DNA of 64,000 nucleotides from an uncultured Pseudomonadota bacterium (lineage in GTDB: Bacteria; Myxococcota_A; UBA796; GCA-2862545). Position numbers and translations under genes: made by a program. The notes under the pieces are model-generated. The model was not told the DNA's origin and searched no databases. It worked only from the letters and a program-made list of their open reading frames with translations. Location of the stretch: the NCBI GenBank assembly GCA_903861005.1, contig CAIOSP010000001.1, positions 1 through 64,000 of the forward strand. Reading direction: 5' to 3'. Positions 1 to 7,484 of this stretch are shown piece after piece; positions within the stretch are counted from its first letter, which is position 1; the number at the start of each line of letters is the position of its first letter.

Positions 1-1
1 C

Positions 2-778
2 GACGGCTACCTCAACACCGAGGACCGCTGGCCCGACGAGGTCGCGTGGCCCGGCCACACGTCCAACGAGACCCTCTACCCGCACACGTCGAGCGACCTG
101 TGGACGTTCTACGTGCCCACCGAGGCGCTCACCCGCGTCGGATACTTCTCGTTCGATCAGAACGCCGGCAGCGTGACGGACGCGGCGATCGACTCCAACG
201 GCGTGCTGTACGCCGTCACCTTCTCGGACCTGTTCATCTGCCTGGCGGCCAACGCCAAGTGCCGGTGGATCGCGTCGCTCCCCAGCCAGTGGAACGGGCT
301 CACCTTCGTGCCCCCAGGCATCCTCGGCGGCGTGAACGACCAGCTCGTCGGCATGGGCGGTGTCAGCTGGTACAAGCTGACCATCCCCGCGGGCACGGGC
401 CGGGTCACGTTCAGCATCCTGGGCCGCTTCGACAGCAACGGGTCGTCCACCACCGGCGACGCGTTCAGCATCGCCACGGTCGGCACGTACGCGTCGCTGT
501 ACCGCAACGGGAACACCGGCGTGACCGACCTGGCGCGCCTGGATCCGACCACGGGCGCCGTCACCGACTGGATCCTGCGCTTCAACAGCCCGGGCAACTA
601 CTACCGGGTGTACGGCCTCGCAGGCTGGGACGACGGCTTCATCTACGGGTTCGACGAGAGCGGCGACATCCTCAAGATCGACGTGAACGCGGCGACCTAC
701 ACGGTGATCTCGCCGCGCCAGCACCCGGCCTGGTGGGGTGCCGCTGTGCGCACCAAGATCTCCATCCCGATCCCGTAG
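2..778 (+). CDS. C-terminal part of a secreted protein of unknown function (5' truncated)
   Basis: The reading frame is open from the first bases of the window, so the start lies upstream and about 258 codons are visible. The sequence is rich in Gly, Asp, Thr and aromatic residues, with short alternating hydrophobic strands (for example FIYGFDESGDILKI near the end). This looks like an extracellular beta-rich or beta-propeller protein, but I do not recognise a family. A GTG inside the frame at 113 is not needed as a start because the frame continues upstream. A short inverted repeat follows the stop at 805-826. Function unknown; confidence is in the coding call only. Confidence 0.7.
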   Translation, partial: DGYLNTEDRWPDEVAWPGHTSNETLYPHTSSDLWTFYVPTEALTRVGYFSFDQNAGSVTDAAIDSNGVLYAVTFSDLFICLAANAKCRWIASLPSQWNGLTFVPPGILGGVNDQLVGMGGVSWYKLTIPAGTGRVTFSILGRFDSNGSSTTGDAFSIATVGTYASLYRNGNTGVTDLARLDPTTGAVTDWILRFNSPGNYYRVYGLAGWDDGFIYGFDESGDILKIDVNAATYTVISPRQHPAWWGAAVRTKISIPIP

Positions 779-804
779 CGACCGCGATCCTCGGCGGAAA
801 GGTT

Positions 805-826
805 GCGCGATCCGCCTGGATCGTGC
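805..826 (+). terminator. Possible weak terminator hairpin
   Basis: The arms GCGCGATCC and GGATCGTGC flank a GCCT loop, giving nine pairs with one G-U. The hairpin lies 27 bases after the stop of the truncated first gene and is followed by GACTCTGGGATTTC. The T content after it is poor, so intrinsic termination is uncertain. Confidence 0.3.
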
Positions 827-855
827 GACTCTGGGATTTCGCTGGGGAAACCACC

Positions 856-1419
856 ATGCCGCTGACGCCGTTTGAGATCATCTCTATCCTGCTGACCGTG
901 CTGTCCTGCTGGTTCGCCATGACCCGCGCGGCCAACGCGCCCCGTCAGGCATGGCGCGCGCAGGCGGCGGCGCTGGGCGTCGGCCTGATCTGCCTGGGCG
1001 TGGGCGGCACCACCTGGCTGTTCCGCTCCAACCTGGACGCGGCGATCGGCATGAGCGCCACCACCCGCAACCTGGTGTTTGAGGCGGGCCTGGCGCACGC
1101 GCACCGCCCGCTGCTCATCTCGGTGGTCGGCCTGCTGATGTACACGGCGCTGCTGCGCTCGTCGGGCAACGGCGACGCCCACAACGTGCGCACGCCCGGC
1201 AACCTGCTCGCCATGGTGATGGTGGTCGGCGCCATCGGCACCCTCGCCACCGCCGCGGTCTACACGGTGCTCATGTCCATGGGCAACGTGGGCCCGGACG
1301 ACGCCCGCACCACGGCGCTCATGCACTGGAACCTGATCCTCGCCACGGGCACGTTCGTCATCGCGATGCTCGGGTTCCTGTGGGGCACCGTCCGCTCGTC
1401 CGCGATCGCCACCGCGTAA
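856..1419 (+). CDS. Small integral membrane protein of unknown function
   Basis: This encodes 187 residues with about four to five hydrophobic helices (near 5-22, 34-54, 84-102, 113-139 and 155-178). There is no cleavable signal sequence. ATG at 856 is preceded by GGGGAAA at a usable distance; the longer in-frame extension upstream runs antisense-like through the previous gene and is not credible. I do not recognise the family, and there are no catalytic-looking residues. It sits between a truncated secreted-protein gene and a convergent minus-strand gene, so the context suggests no role. Confidence 0.65.
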   Translation: MPLTPFEIISILLTVLSCWFAMTRAANAPRQAWRAQAAALGVGLICLGVGGTTWLFRSNLDAAIGMSATTRNLVFEAGLAHAHRPLLISVVGLLMYTALLRSSGNGDAHNVRTPGNLLAMVMVVGAIGTLATAAVYTVLMSMGNVGPDDARTTALMHWNLILATGTFVIAMLGFLWGTVRSSAIATA

Positions 1420-1470
1420 GGATCCGCGCGCAGGTGCCGCGCCCACGCGCGCGCAGCCCCGCGTCGTCGC

Positions 1471-2358
1471 TCACTCGTCTGCCGCGCCCTTGGTCGCGCT
1501 CAACGGCGCGCTGTCGAACCACGCCGACGGCTCGCTAGGGCGGCCGCGCGCGGGCCTGGTGGAATCCTGGTAGGACACCGGCGCTGGCGCCTCCATCGGC
1601 GCGCCCGCCGGAACCTCGGGGCTCCAACCTCCGTCCTCGTACCGGGCCGGAGGAGACTGCTCGCGACGCACCGGGACGGGCGGAGGCGCGACCGCTCCCC
1701 ACGACTCCATCCGCAGCGACACAAACGAGTCCAGGTCCACGGAGATCTCGTCGGGCCCCATCGGCAGCGCGACCGTCACCTTGTCGTCCTGCAGGTGGCC
1801 GATCAGCACCGTCCCGGTCTGCAGCTCGATCCGCCAGTCGCCCTTGGCCTCACCGACGGGCGCCACGGAGCGGCACTCGGAGAGCTTGGGGGCGAAGGTC
1901 CCGAACTTGTTGACCAGCACCAGCTCGGTCTTGGTCGGGTCGACCAGGAAGTCGTCGCCGGCGGTGGTGCGCATCCGGTAGACCGGACCCGTGGGCCAGG
2001 CCGCGCCGCCCTGAAGCTGAAAGCGCGACAGGTCGTTCATCGGCAAGTCGATCGGCACGTCATCCCCACCGACGACGATGCTCATCGCCAGCTTGGGGTC
2101 CGCCCACATGCCGCGCAGCTCGCTGCCGTTGCGCAGCCACACGTCGACGCGGCCCTCGGACTCACCCAGGCCGCCCACCGCCGCGGGGACCACCTCGCCC
2201 ACGTCCTCCAGCGGGATATCCAGCAAGCCCGACCCGCTCTGCAGCTTGAGCGTCTTGGTGTGGACCTCGCCCATCAGGATCTGGCCGTCGCCGAAGGTCG
2301 CGCGGACGGGGGTCTCGGGGGTGCCGTGGAGGAGGAGCATGGACAGGAAGTGCAGCAT
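1471..2358 (-). CDS. Hypothetical protein with a short hydrophobic N-terminus
   Basis: This is a 295-residue protein. ATG at 2358 has a good GGAG ribosome-binding site. A very short hydrophobic start (HFLSMLLLHG) leads into repeated small beta modules: 'GQILMGEVHTKTLKLQSG', 'GSELRGMWADP' and 'GTVLIGHLQDDKVTV' look like three copies of one strand-turn-strand unit, perhaps an Sm-like or SH3-like barrel repeat. The last 80 residues are Pro/Ala/Ser-rich and probably disordered. It lies 81 bases downstream of the SGNH-hydrolase gene and may be the tail of that transcription unit. Function unknown. Confidence 0.6.
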   Translation of the reverse strand: MLHFLSMLLLHGTPETPVRATFGDGQILMGEVHTKTLKLQSGSGLLDIPLEDVGEVVPAAVGGLGESEGRVDVWLRNGSELRGMWADPKLAMSIVVGGDDVPIDLPMNDLSRFQLQGGAAWPTGPVYRMRTTAGDDFLVDPTKTELVLVNKFGTFAPKLSECRSVAPVGEAKGDWRIELQTGTVLIGHLQDDKVTVALPMGPDEISVDLDSFVSLRMESWGAVAPPPVPVRREQSPPARYEDGGWSPEVPAGAPMEAPAPVSYQDSTRPARGRPSEPSAWFDSAPLSATKGAADE

Positions 2359-2439
2359 CGGATCTCCTGGGGTTCGCGGCGAGAACGAACGCCCCGCGCC
2401 CGCGCTTACACCCCGGCCCCGCCGATCACGCCGCGCCTC

Positions 2440-3429
2440 CTAGTGGGCCGTGGCGGCGGCCAGCGCGCGCACCTGCGGCTCAAGCACCGCCGCCACCTTG
2501 TCGGCGCCCTCCCCGTTGAGGTGGCACGCTCTGTCCACGCCCAGCGGCGCCGGCTCGACGCCCGTCCACGCCGCCGCCGGATCGATCACCGGCACGCCAC
2601 GCTTGGCTCCCCACGCGATCACGTGGCCGTAGTCGCCCGACGTCCGGTTGGCCGCCGCCTGCGTCGCGAATGGCACGTCCAAGCGCGCGGCCAGCCACAC
2701 GAGCAAGCGCCCGTCAGGGCCCGCCGCGGCGGCCACGCGATCCAGCCGCGCAGGGACACGCTCGGTCCAGGACGCGCGCTTCTCGACGCCGGCGCGGCTC
2801 GCCAACGCGAGCGCCGCGTAGCGCCACGCGGACGAATGAACCATCGCGACGTGATGCAGCCACGTCGGCAGAGGCACCGGCGACGCGGGCCACCCTTCCT
2901 CGTCCGTTCGCAGCCCGCCGGTGGAGATCGCCAGGTCACCCACCCGCACGTAGTCCCCGCCGTCGTTGTTCCAGACCTCGAAGATCACCAGCCGCGGGTG
3001 CCAGCGGGCGATGCCGGCCTCGGCGGCGATCCGCTTCTGCTCGCCGGTGTAGGCCGGCTGCCCGACGTTGTGCACGCACCACGCAGACCCATCCGCGCCC
3101 AGCCGCTGCTGAAGCTTGGCCGCCACGGTGTCTCGCGCCTCAAGCAGGATTCCAAACGTGATCGAGCTGCCCACCATGAGCACCTCGGTGGCGCCCGGCG
3201 CGCACGCCGGCTCCTCGCGCTCGTCCGAGCCCGTCTGCCGCCAGATCGGGTAGCCCTCCTGCCAGGACGCGTCGGCCATGATCGCCTGGTCGACGATCTG
3301 CACGCGCGGGGTGGGGTTCAGCCAGCGGATCGCGCCCTCGGCGAGCGCCGCCGCGAACACGGTCCCCAGGACGATGCCGCCCAGCGCGACCGTGACGCGC
3401 CTAGTGAAAGCAGCCAAAGGCCGATCCAC
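2440..3429 (-). CDS. SGNH/GDSL-type hydrolase-like protein, membrane-anchored
   Basis: This encodes 329 residues with an N-terminal hydrophobic anchor (about 12-32). The block 'MVGSSITFG' resembles SGNH block I with the nucleophile serine, 'EVWNNDGGDY' could supply the block III Asn, and 'CHLNGEGADKVA' near the C-terminus places a histidine where block V is expected. Such enzymes are usually esterases or acetyl-hydrolases acting on carbohydrates or lipids outside the cytoplasm. The start is GTG at 3429, overlapping the upstream Cys-rich lipoprotein gene by 29 bases, so translational coupling is likely. The block V spacing (D-R-A-C-H) is not the usual DxxH, so activity is uncertain. Confidence 0.65.
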   Translation of the reverse strand: MDRPLAAFTRRVTVALGGIVLGTVFAAALAEGAIRWLNPTPRVQIVDQAIMADASWQEGYPIWRQTGSDEREEPACAPGATEVLMVGSSITFGILLEARDTVAAKLQQRLGADGSAWCVHNVGQPAYTGEQKRIAAEAGIARWHPRLVIFEVWNNDGGDYVRVGDLAISTGGLRTDEEGWPASPVPLPTWLHHVAMVHSSAWRYAALALASRAGVEKRASWTERVPARLDRVAAAAGPDGRLLVWLAARLDVPFATQAAANRTSGDYGHVIAWGAKRGVPVIDPAAAWTGVEPAPLGVDRACHLNGEGADKVAAVLEPQVRALAAATAH

Positions 3430-3724
3430 AGTCCGTGAGCGCCTGCTCCAGCTGGAACGTGGCGCAGTCCTCGCCCTCCAGCACGTCGAGGCAGTCGGCC
3501 GCCTTGTCCTTGTCGAACGCGCAGCCGAGCTCCGCGGCCGACGCCGCCGCGTCCTCCATCAGGTGCCGCTCGCGTCGTTGGCACTCGTCGAGGTCCCCGA
3601 ACGCGTCCACGAAGGTGGCCTCGTCACAGGCCTGCGCGTGCGTGCAGCCAGCCTCCGCCGCGTCCCTGGGGAACGAGGCCTCTCCACCGCACGCGGCGAC
3701 CGCAAGCCATACGAGGGCGCGCAT
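3401..3724 (-). CDS. Small cysteine-rich lipoprotein
   Basis: This encodes 107 residues with a short lipoprotein-like signal (MRALVWLAVAACGG, lipidation Cys about 12). Eight further cysteines lie in a helical-looking body with spaced pairs (CTHAQAC, CAFDK, CLDVL, CATF, CGSAFGC), suggesting a disulfide-stapled periplasmic or surface protein. The ATG overlaps the stop of the upstream sulfatase gene by one base (TGATG) and its 3' end overlaps the SGNH-hydrolase gene, so it belongs to a tightly coupled group. Similar small Cys-rich lipoproteins are common in myxobacteria; I cannot assign a role. Confidence 0.7.
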   Translation of the reverse strand: MRALVWLAVAACGGEASFPRDAAEAGCTHAQACDEATFVDAFGDLDECQRRERHLMEDAAASAAELGCAFDKDKAADCLDVLEGEDCATFQLEQALTDCGSAFGCFH

Positions 3725-5274
3725 CAGCCGCCCTCCTTGTCGTCTTGCGGTGACCCCTCGCGCGGCACCAGCGCGGCGTCGGGCAGCGCGCGGTGCAGGC
3801 GGCGCATCGCCTGCTTCTCGTCGGGCGACAGCGTGCGGTCCAGCAGGTTCTTCTGCTCAAACGGGTCGGTCCGCACGTCGAAGAGACCGACCTGCTCGCC
3901 GTTGCGCATCAGCAGCTTGTACTGAAGGTCCTGGATCATCGACTCGTGCCAGGGCCACGGGTCCATGCCGTTGGGACCAAAGCGCTCGGCATACGCCACC
4001 GGGCGTTGCGACGGCAGCGTCGGGTCCGCGAGCAGCTTGGCGAAGCTGACGCTGTCCGCGGGCCGCGGCTCGTCCAGGTGCAGCAGCTCAGCGATCGTGG
4101 CGTAGAGGTCCGTGGAGTTGATCAGCGCGTCGGCGACCGCGCCGTGCGCCGCGACGTCCGGCCCGCTGACGATGAACGGCACGCGCACGCCGCCGCGCGA
4201 CAGCGAACCCTTCGCCAGCGTCTTCACCCACGGGGGCAGCACCGCCGACGGCGCGCTGCCGTTGTCGCCGAGGAACACGATGTCGGTGTTCGCGCGGACC
4301 TCGGGGGGCATCGACGCGAGCAGGCGGCCGATCTCCGTGTCCATCGCCTCGACCATCGCCCGGTAGAGCTGCGGCTCGGTCGGCTTGGCGGGCAACGGCG
4401 TCTTGAGCAGCTCGGCCGGGGGCTCGTGCATCGGGAAGTGCGCCGCGTGGAACGCGACGTAGACAAACCACGGCTGCGTCGCGTCGTGGATCACCTTGAC
4501 CGCGTCGTCCACCGTCGCCGACGTGATGTAGCCGTCCGCCGGCGTCGGCTTGCCGTCCTCCACGTGCTGCCAGTGGAAGTAGGTCTGCGGCATGGCGTCG
4601 CCCGGCATGTACCCGAGCAGGTTGCCCATGGTGCCCAGGTGGTGGTCAAAGCCCATCTTGCGCGGGTGGTCCCACCCGCCGCGGTCCGGCGAGGCCAGGT
4701 GCCACTTGCCGATCGCGTAGGTGACGTACTTGCCGCCGGTGTCCTCCTTGAGCATGCGCGCGAGGGTGCGCTCGGTGGTGGGGAGGTCCCAGCCGGGCTT
4801 GGGGGCGATCGCGCTGCCAATGCCGTAGCGGTAGGCGTACCGGCCCGTCAGCAGCTCCGCGCGGGAGGGCGAGCAGAGCGGGTCGGTGATGGCGTTCGTG
4901 AAGCGCACGCCCTGGTTGGCCAGCGCGTCGATGTTGGGCGTGGGGGGCGCCGCGGGGTGCTCACCGTAGCCCGACACCATGTCGACCCCGACATCGTCCG
5001 CCACCAGCACCAGCAGGTTGGGGAACGGCCCGGTGGCGATCTTGCGATCGGCGGGCTGCGGGGTGAGCGCGGCCCAGGCCTCCGGACGCGCGGCCGCCGC
5101 GGCCTTGGTCGCCGCGTGGTCGTCATCGTCGAACGCGGTCGCGCCGCCGCCACCGCCGCCGCGACGACGCTCGGGGGGAGCGATCTGTCCGCGTCCCCAC
5201 CATCCCGCCCCAAAGCCGGCGAGCAGCGCGACCATGGTCACGCCGAACGCGGCAGGGCGGGAGACGCCGCTCAC
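3724..5274 (-). CDS. Formylglycine-dependent sulfatase, membrane-anchored
   Basis: This arylsulfatase-family protein has 516 residues. It would hydrolyse sulfate esters after conversion of the active-site Cys to formylglycine. The motif CSPSRAELLTGR holds Cys134 and matches C-x-P-S-R-x(3)-L-T-G-R; Asp93-Asp94 of LVADDVG and the late 'FLGDNGS' supply metal ligands. An N-terminal hydrophobic helix (about 8-26) is followed by a Gly/Asp low-complexity stretch, so the enzyme is probably tethered outside the inner membrane. I chose GTG at 5274 because it overlaps the upstream stop by four bases (GTGA); the longer frame upstream runs inside the preceding gene. No formylglycine-generating enzyme gene is visible nearby. 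Confidence 0.9.
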   Translation of the reverse strand: MSGVSRPAAFGVTMVALLAGFGAGWWGRGQIAPPERRRGGGGGGATAFDDDDHAATKAAAAARPEAWAALTPQPADRKIATGPFPNLLVLVADDVGVDMVSGYGEHPAAPPTPNIDALANQGVRFTNAITDPLCSPSRAELLTGRYAYRYGIGSAIAPKPGWDLPTTERTLARMLKEDTGGKYVTYAIGKWHLASPDRGGWDHPRKMGFDHHLGTMGNLLGYMPGDAMPQTYFHWQHVEDGKPTPADGYITSATVDDAVKVIHDATQPWFVYVAFHAAHFPMHEPPAELLKTPLPAKPTEPQLYRAMVEAMDTEIGRLLASMPPEVRANTDIVFLGDNGSAPSAVLPPWVKTLAKGSLSRGGVRVPFIVSGPDVAAHGAVADALINSTDLYATIAELLHLDEPRPADSVSFAKLLADPTLPSQRPVAYAERFGPNGMDPWPWHESMIQDLQYKLLMRNGEQVGLFDVRTDPFEQKNLLDRTLSPDEKQAMRRLHRALPDAALVPREGSPQDDKEGG

Positions 5275-5918
5275 TTCAGGACCGGGAACGCCGAAGGCAC
5301 CGCGGGCGGGGCCGCCACCGGACCAAAGAATTCGGCCTCGGTTCGACCGAGCTCGCCGCTCTCGTCGATCACGCCGCCATCGCTCACCAAGGCCTCCGAG
5401 AAGCCGAACTCGCCGACGTCCACGCTGCGACCGGCGGTGTCCGAAGCCAGGAACACACGCACCACGCCGTGCCTGTCCGCCTCCATGAAGATGGGGCCGA
5501 TCTTGCGGGCGTCGACCAGCAGCAGCGGCGCCTCGGCGTTCGTGCGGCACCACCACCAGCCCGGAACGTTCGGACGCTCGCCGGTGAACTGCGAGGTGGC
5601 GTCATCATCCACGCGGCGCACGCGCACGGCGCCCGTCAGCTCGCCCGGCGACACGGGCCCGGCGAAGAAGGTCGCGAAGCGATCGCCCGACGCGGCGTCC
5701 AAGCACGTCAGGTCGCCGTGCTCGAGCGTACGGAAGTCCGCGAGCGGCGACAGCAGCCGTCCGTCCGCGCCAATCCACACCAAGCAGACCACGCCCGCGG
5801 AGGCGTCGTACGCGTGTCGGCCCAGGTTGCGCGGCCGAGCCACCCAGTACCAGCCAGGCGCGCGCGTCGCGGCGTCCCGGAACGCGTTCGTGTCGTGGGC
5901 GGCGATCCTCCACTCCAT
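5271..5918 (-). CDS. Hypothetical protein, first gene of the sulfatase group
   Basis: This encodes 215 residues, starting at ATG 5918 behind a strong GGGAGG site. There is no signal peptide or membrane segment. Two similar Trp-rich units, 'PGWYWVARPRNLGRHAYDA' and 'PGWWWCRTNAEAPLLLVDA', suggest an internally duplicated fold of about 100 residues each. The last codons overlap the sulfatase start by four bases, so the two are co-translated. I do not recognise the family. Confidence 0.65.
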   Translation of the reverse strand: MEWRIAAHDTNAFRDAATRAPGWYWVARPRNLGRHAYDASAGVVCLVWIGADGRLLSPLADFRTLEHGDLTCLDAASGDRFATFFAGPVSPGELTGAVRVRRVDDDATSQFTGERPNVPGWWWCRTNAEAPLLLVDARKIGPIFMEADRHGVVRVFLASDTAGRSVDVGEFGFSEALVSDGGVIDESGELGRTEAEFFGPVAAPPAVPSAFPVLK

Positions 5919-6207
5919 GCGATCCTCCCGATCGCGGCCACCGTAGCCGGGCGCGGCGGGCGCGAAAAGGGGGCGGCCCCAGGGCAGCCCTCACGCCTGG
6001 GCCCGACCGGCGCCCACAGCGCGAGGTCGTCGACCCGAGATGGCGTCGCGCGCACGACCTCAACCTCGTCTGATCGAGCGAGGCGGCCGTCGTTTGCAGA
6101 GCGAAATGTAGCTGTTCTGTCCGTGTTCGATGTTGTTCGAATCGGCGTCTCTCTAGCGGCCGTCCAACCTTCGAACCGGAGTCCAGGACGATGTGAGGGT
6201 CCGCTCA
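5919..6207. other. Divergent intergenic region with an inverted repeat
   Basis: About 290 bases separate two divergent genes, so promoters for both must lie here. An 8-base inverted repeat GAGGTCGT (6023-6030) / ACGACCTC (6054-6061) is the only clear structure. A more AT-rich stretch at about 6090-6160, with TTCGATG and TTCGAA steps, is the likeliest promoter zone for the plus-strand gene. I see no confident -10/-35 pair and no RNA gene. Confidence 0.3.
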
Positions 6208-7416
6208 ATGAACTCCATGCGTGCACCGGCTCGCCCCCCCCGGCATTCCCCAACGCCGATCCAGCTGATGCTGGTGCACCCCGCGCGACCCCACATCGTC
6301 TCCCCCCTGTCTCTCCGCCTGGCGCTCGCGCCGGTGCGGTCCTTCACCCGTTGGTTCGGCGCCTCGTACGCGCCGCTTGATCTCGCCATGGACGCGCTCG
6401 TCCCGGTGAGCCTGGACGGCACCGTCACCGACGAGCCCTGCACCTTCCGCGCCCTGGACCACGCCATGCGCGTCGCCGAGCTGGTCGCCACCCTGGAGGC
6501 CGCGGGCCTCGACGACGACTTCTCGCTCGAGCTCGACGAGGACACGCCTCGCCAGGACGCCGGCAGCGCGCTCCCCGGCCCCGACGCGCACCCCTGGGCG
6601 AGCCCGCAGGGCTCCCAGCACGCCGTCGGCGTGCCGCAGCGCAGGGTGCCTCCGTCTCGCAGCCCCGCGGTCGCCAAGGCCGTCGCGGCCCTGGGCGTCG
6701 CCACGCTGGTCGGCTGCGCCCCTGCACCGGACCAGGCCACGCCGCTCACCACCTGGAGCGACGCGCTCATCGGCTCTCTGGAGCCCGCGCAGAACGACTA
6801 CGCCAGCGAGCCCACCGTCGTGACCTGGGCGGGCATCAGCGACGCAGAGGAGAGCGCCAACCGCTCCAAGTGCGCGTCGTTCGTGTCCGCGGTGTTCACG
6901 CAGGCCTACGACCGCGACGTCGAGTCGTGGATCGGCTGCTCGAGCCCGCTCGCCGCCACCTGGCACGACCAGATCGCGATGCGCAACGACTTCGACGTCA
7001 TCGACAACGTGCGCGACATCGCGCCAGGCGACGTGATCGCGATCCGCTACGACGACGCCGGCTGCGCGTCCGTGCACTGCGGCACCATGCAGGGCTGCGA
7101 CTCGAGCGGCCACATGGCGATCGTACGCACCGCGCCAGTCCACCACGCGGCGTCCGCGCCGCTCCTCGTCGGCACCCGGCAGTACGAGCTCGACGTCGTC
7201 GACTCCACCTCCGACGTGCACGGCCCGACCGACAGCCGCGCCGGCATGGAGCTCGACGGATCGGACGACGCCGGCGCGGGCGTCGGCACCATGCGCCTGT
7301 ACGCCAACGCGTCGGGCGAGATCGTCGGCCACACCTGGAGCACCGCGACGCAGTCCGACTACCGCGACGTCGCGAGCCGCCCGTTGGTCATCGGCCGCTA
7401 CGCGCCGCAGCCCTAA
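6208..7416 (+). CDS. Cys/His amidase-like (CHAP or NlpC/P60 type) protein with an internal lipobox
   Basis: As called this encodes 402 residues. The C-terminal part has the layout of a papain-like peptidoglycan amidase: a helix starting with Cys222 in 'KCASFVSAVF', a 'PGDVIAIR' strand, and His302 in 'SSGHMAIV'. ATG 6208 follows GAGGG at seven bases and is preferred over GTG 6193. Unusually, a perfect lipoprotein signal (KAVAALGVATLVGC, Cys170) sits in the middle of the frame. In-frame GTGs at 6631 and 6646 could start a shorter, properly exported lipoprotein, leaving the first 140 codons as a separate or mis-assigned segment. The catalytic part would then act in the periplasm. Confidence 0.7.
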   Translation: MNSMRAPARPPRHSPTPIQLMLVHPARPHIVSPLSLRLALAPVRSFTRWFGASYAPLDLAMDALVPVSLDGTVTDEPCTFRALDHAMRVAELVATLEAAGLDDDFSLELDEDTPRQDAGSALPGPDAHPWASPQGSQHAVGVPQRRVPPSRSPAVAKAVAALGVATLVGCAPAPDQATPLTTWSDALIGSLEPAQNDYASEPTVVTWAGISDAEESANRSKCASFVSAVFTQAYDRDVESWIGCSSPLAATWHDQIAMRNDFDVIDNVRDIAPGDVIAIRYDDAGCASVHCGTMQGCDSSGHMAIVRTAPVHHAASAPLLVGTRQYELDVVDSTSDVHGPTDSRAGMELDGSDDAGAGVGTMRLYANASGEIVGHTWSTATQSDYRDVASRPLVIGRYAPQP

Positions 7417-7484
7417 GCTCGATCACCCTGCAATCGGGGCGCTGGATCGTCGACGAGGGTTGCAAGACTCCCACGAGGTTCTCC

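Noticed and set aside
6023-6061. GAGGTCGT/ACGACCTC inverted repeat considered as an operator or small RNA
   Set aside because: The 23-base loop and lack of a nearby promoter or second copy make it unconvincing. It is noted only within the intergenic entry.
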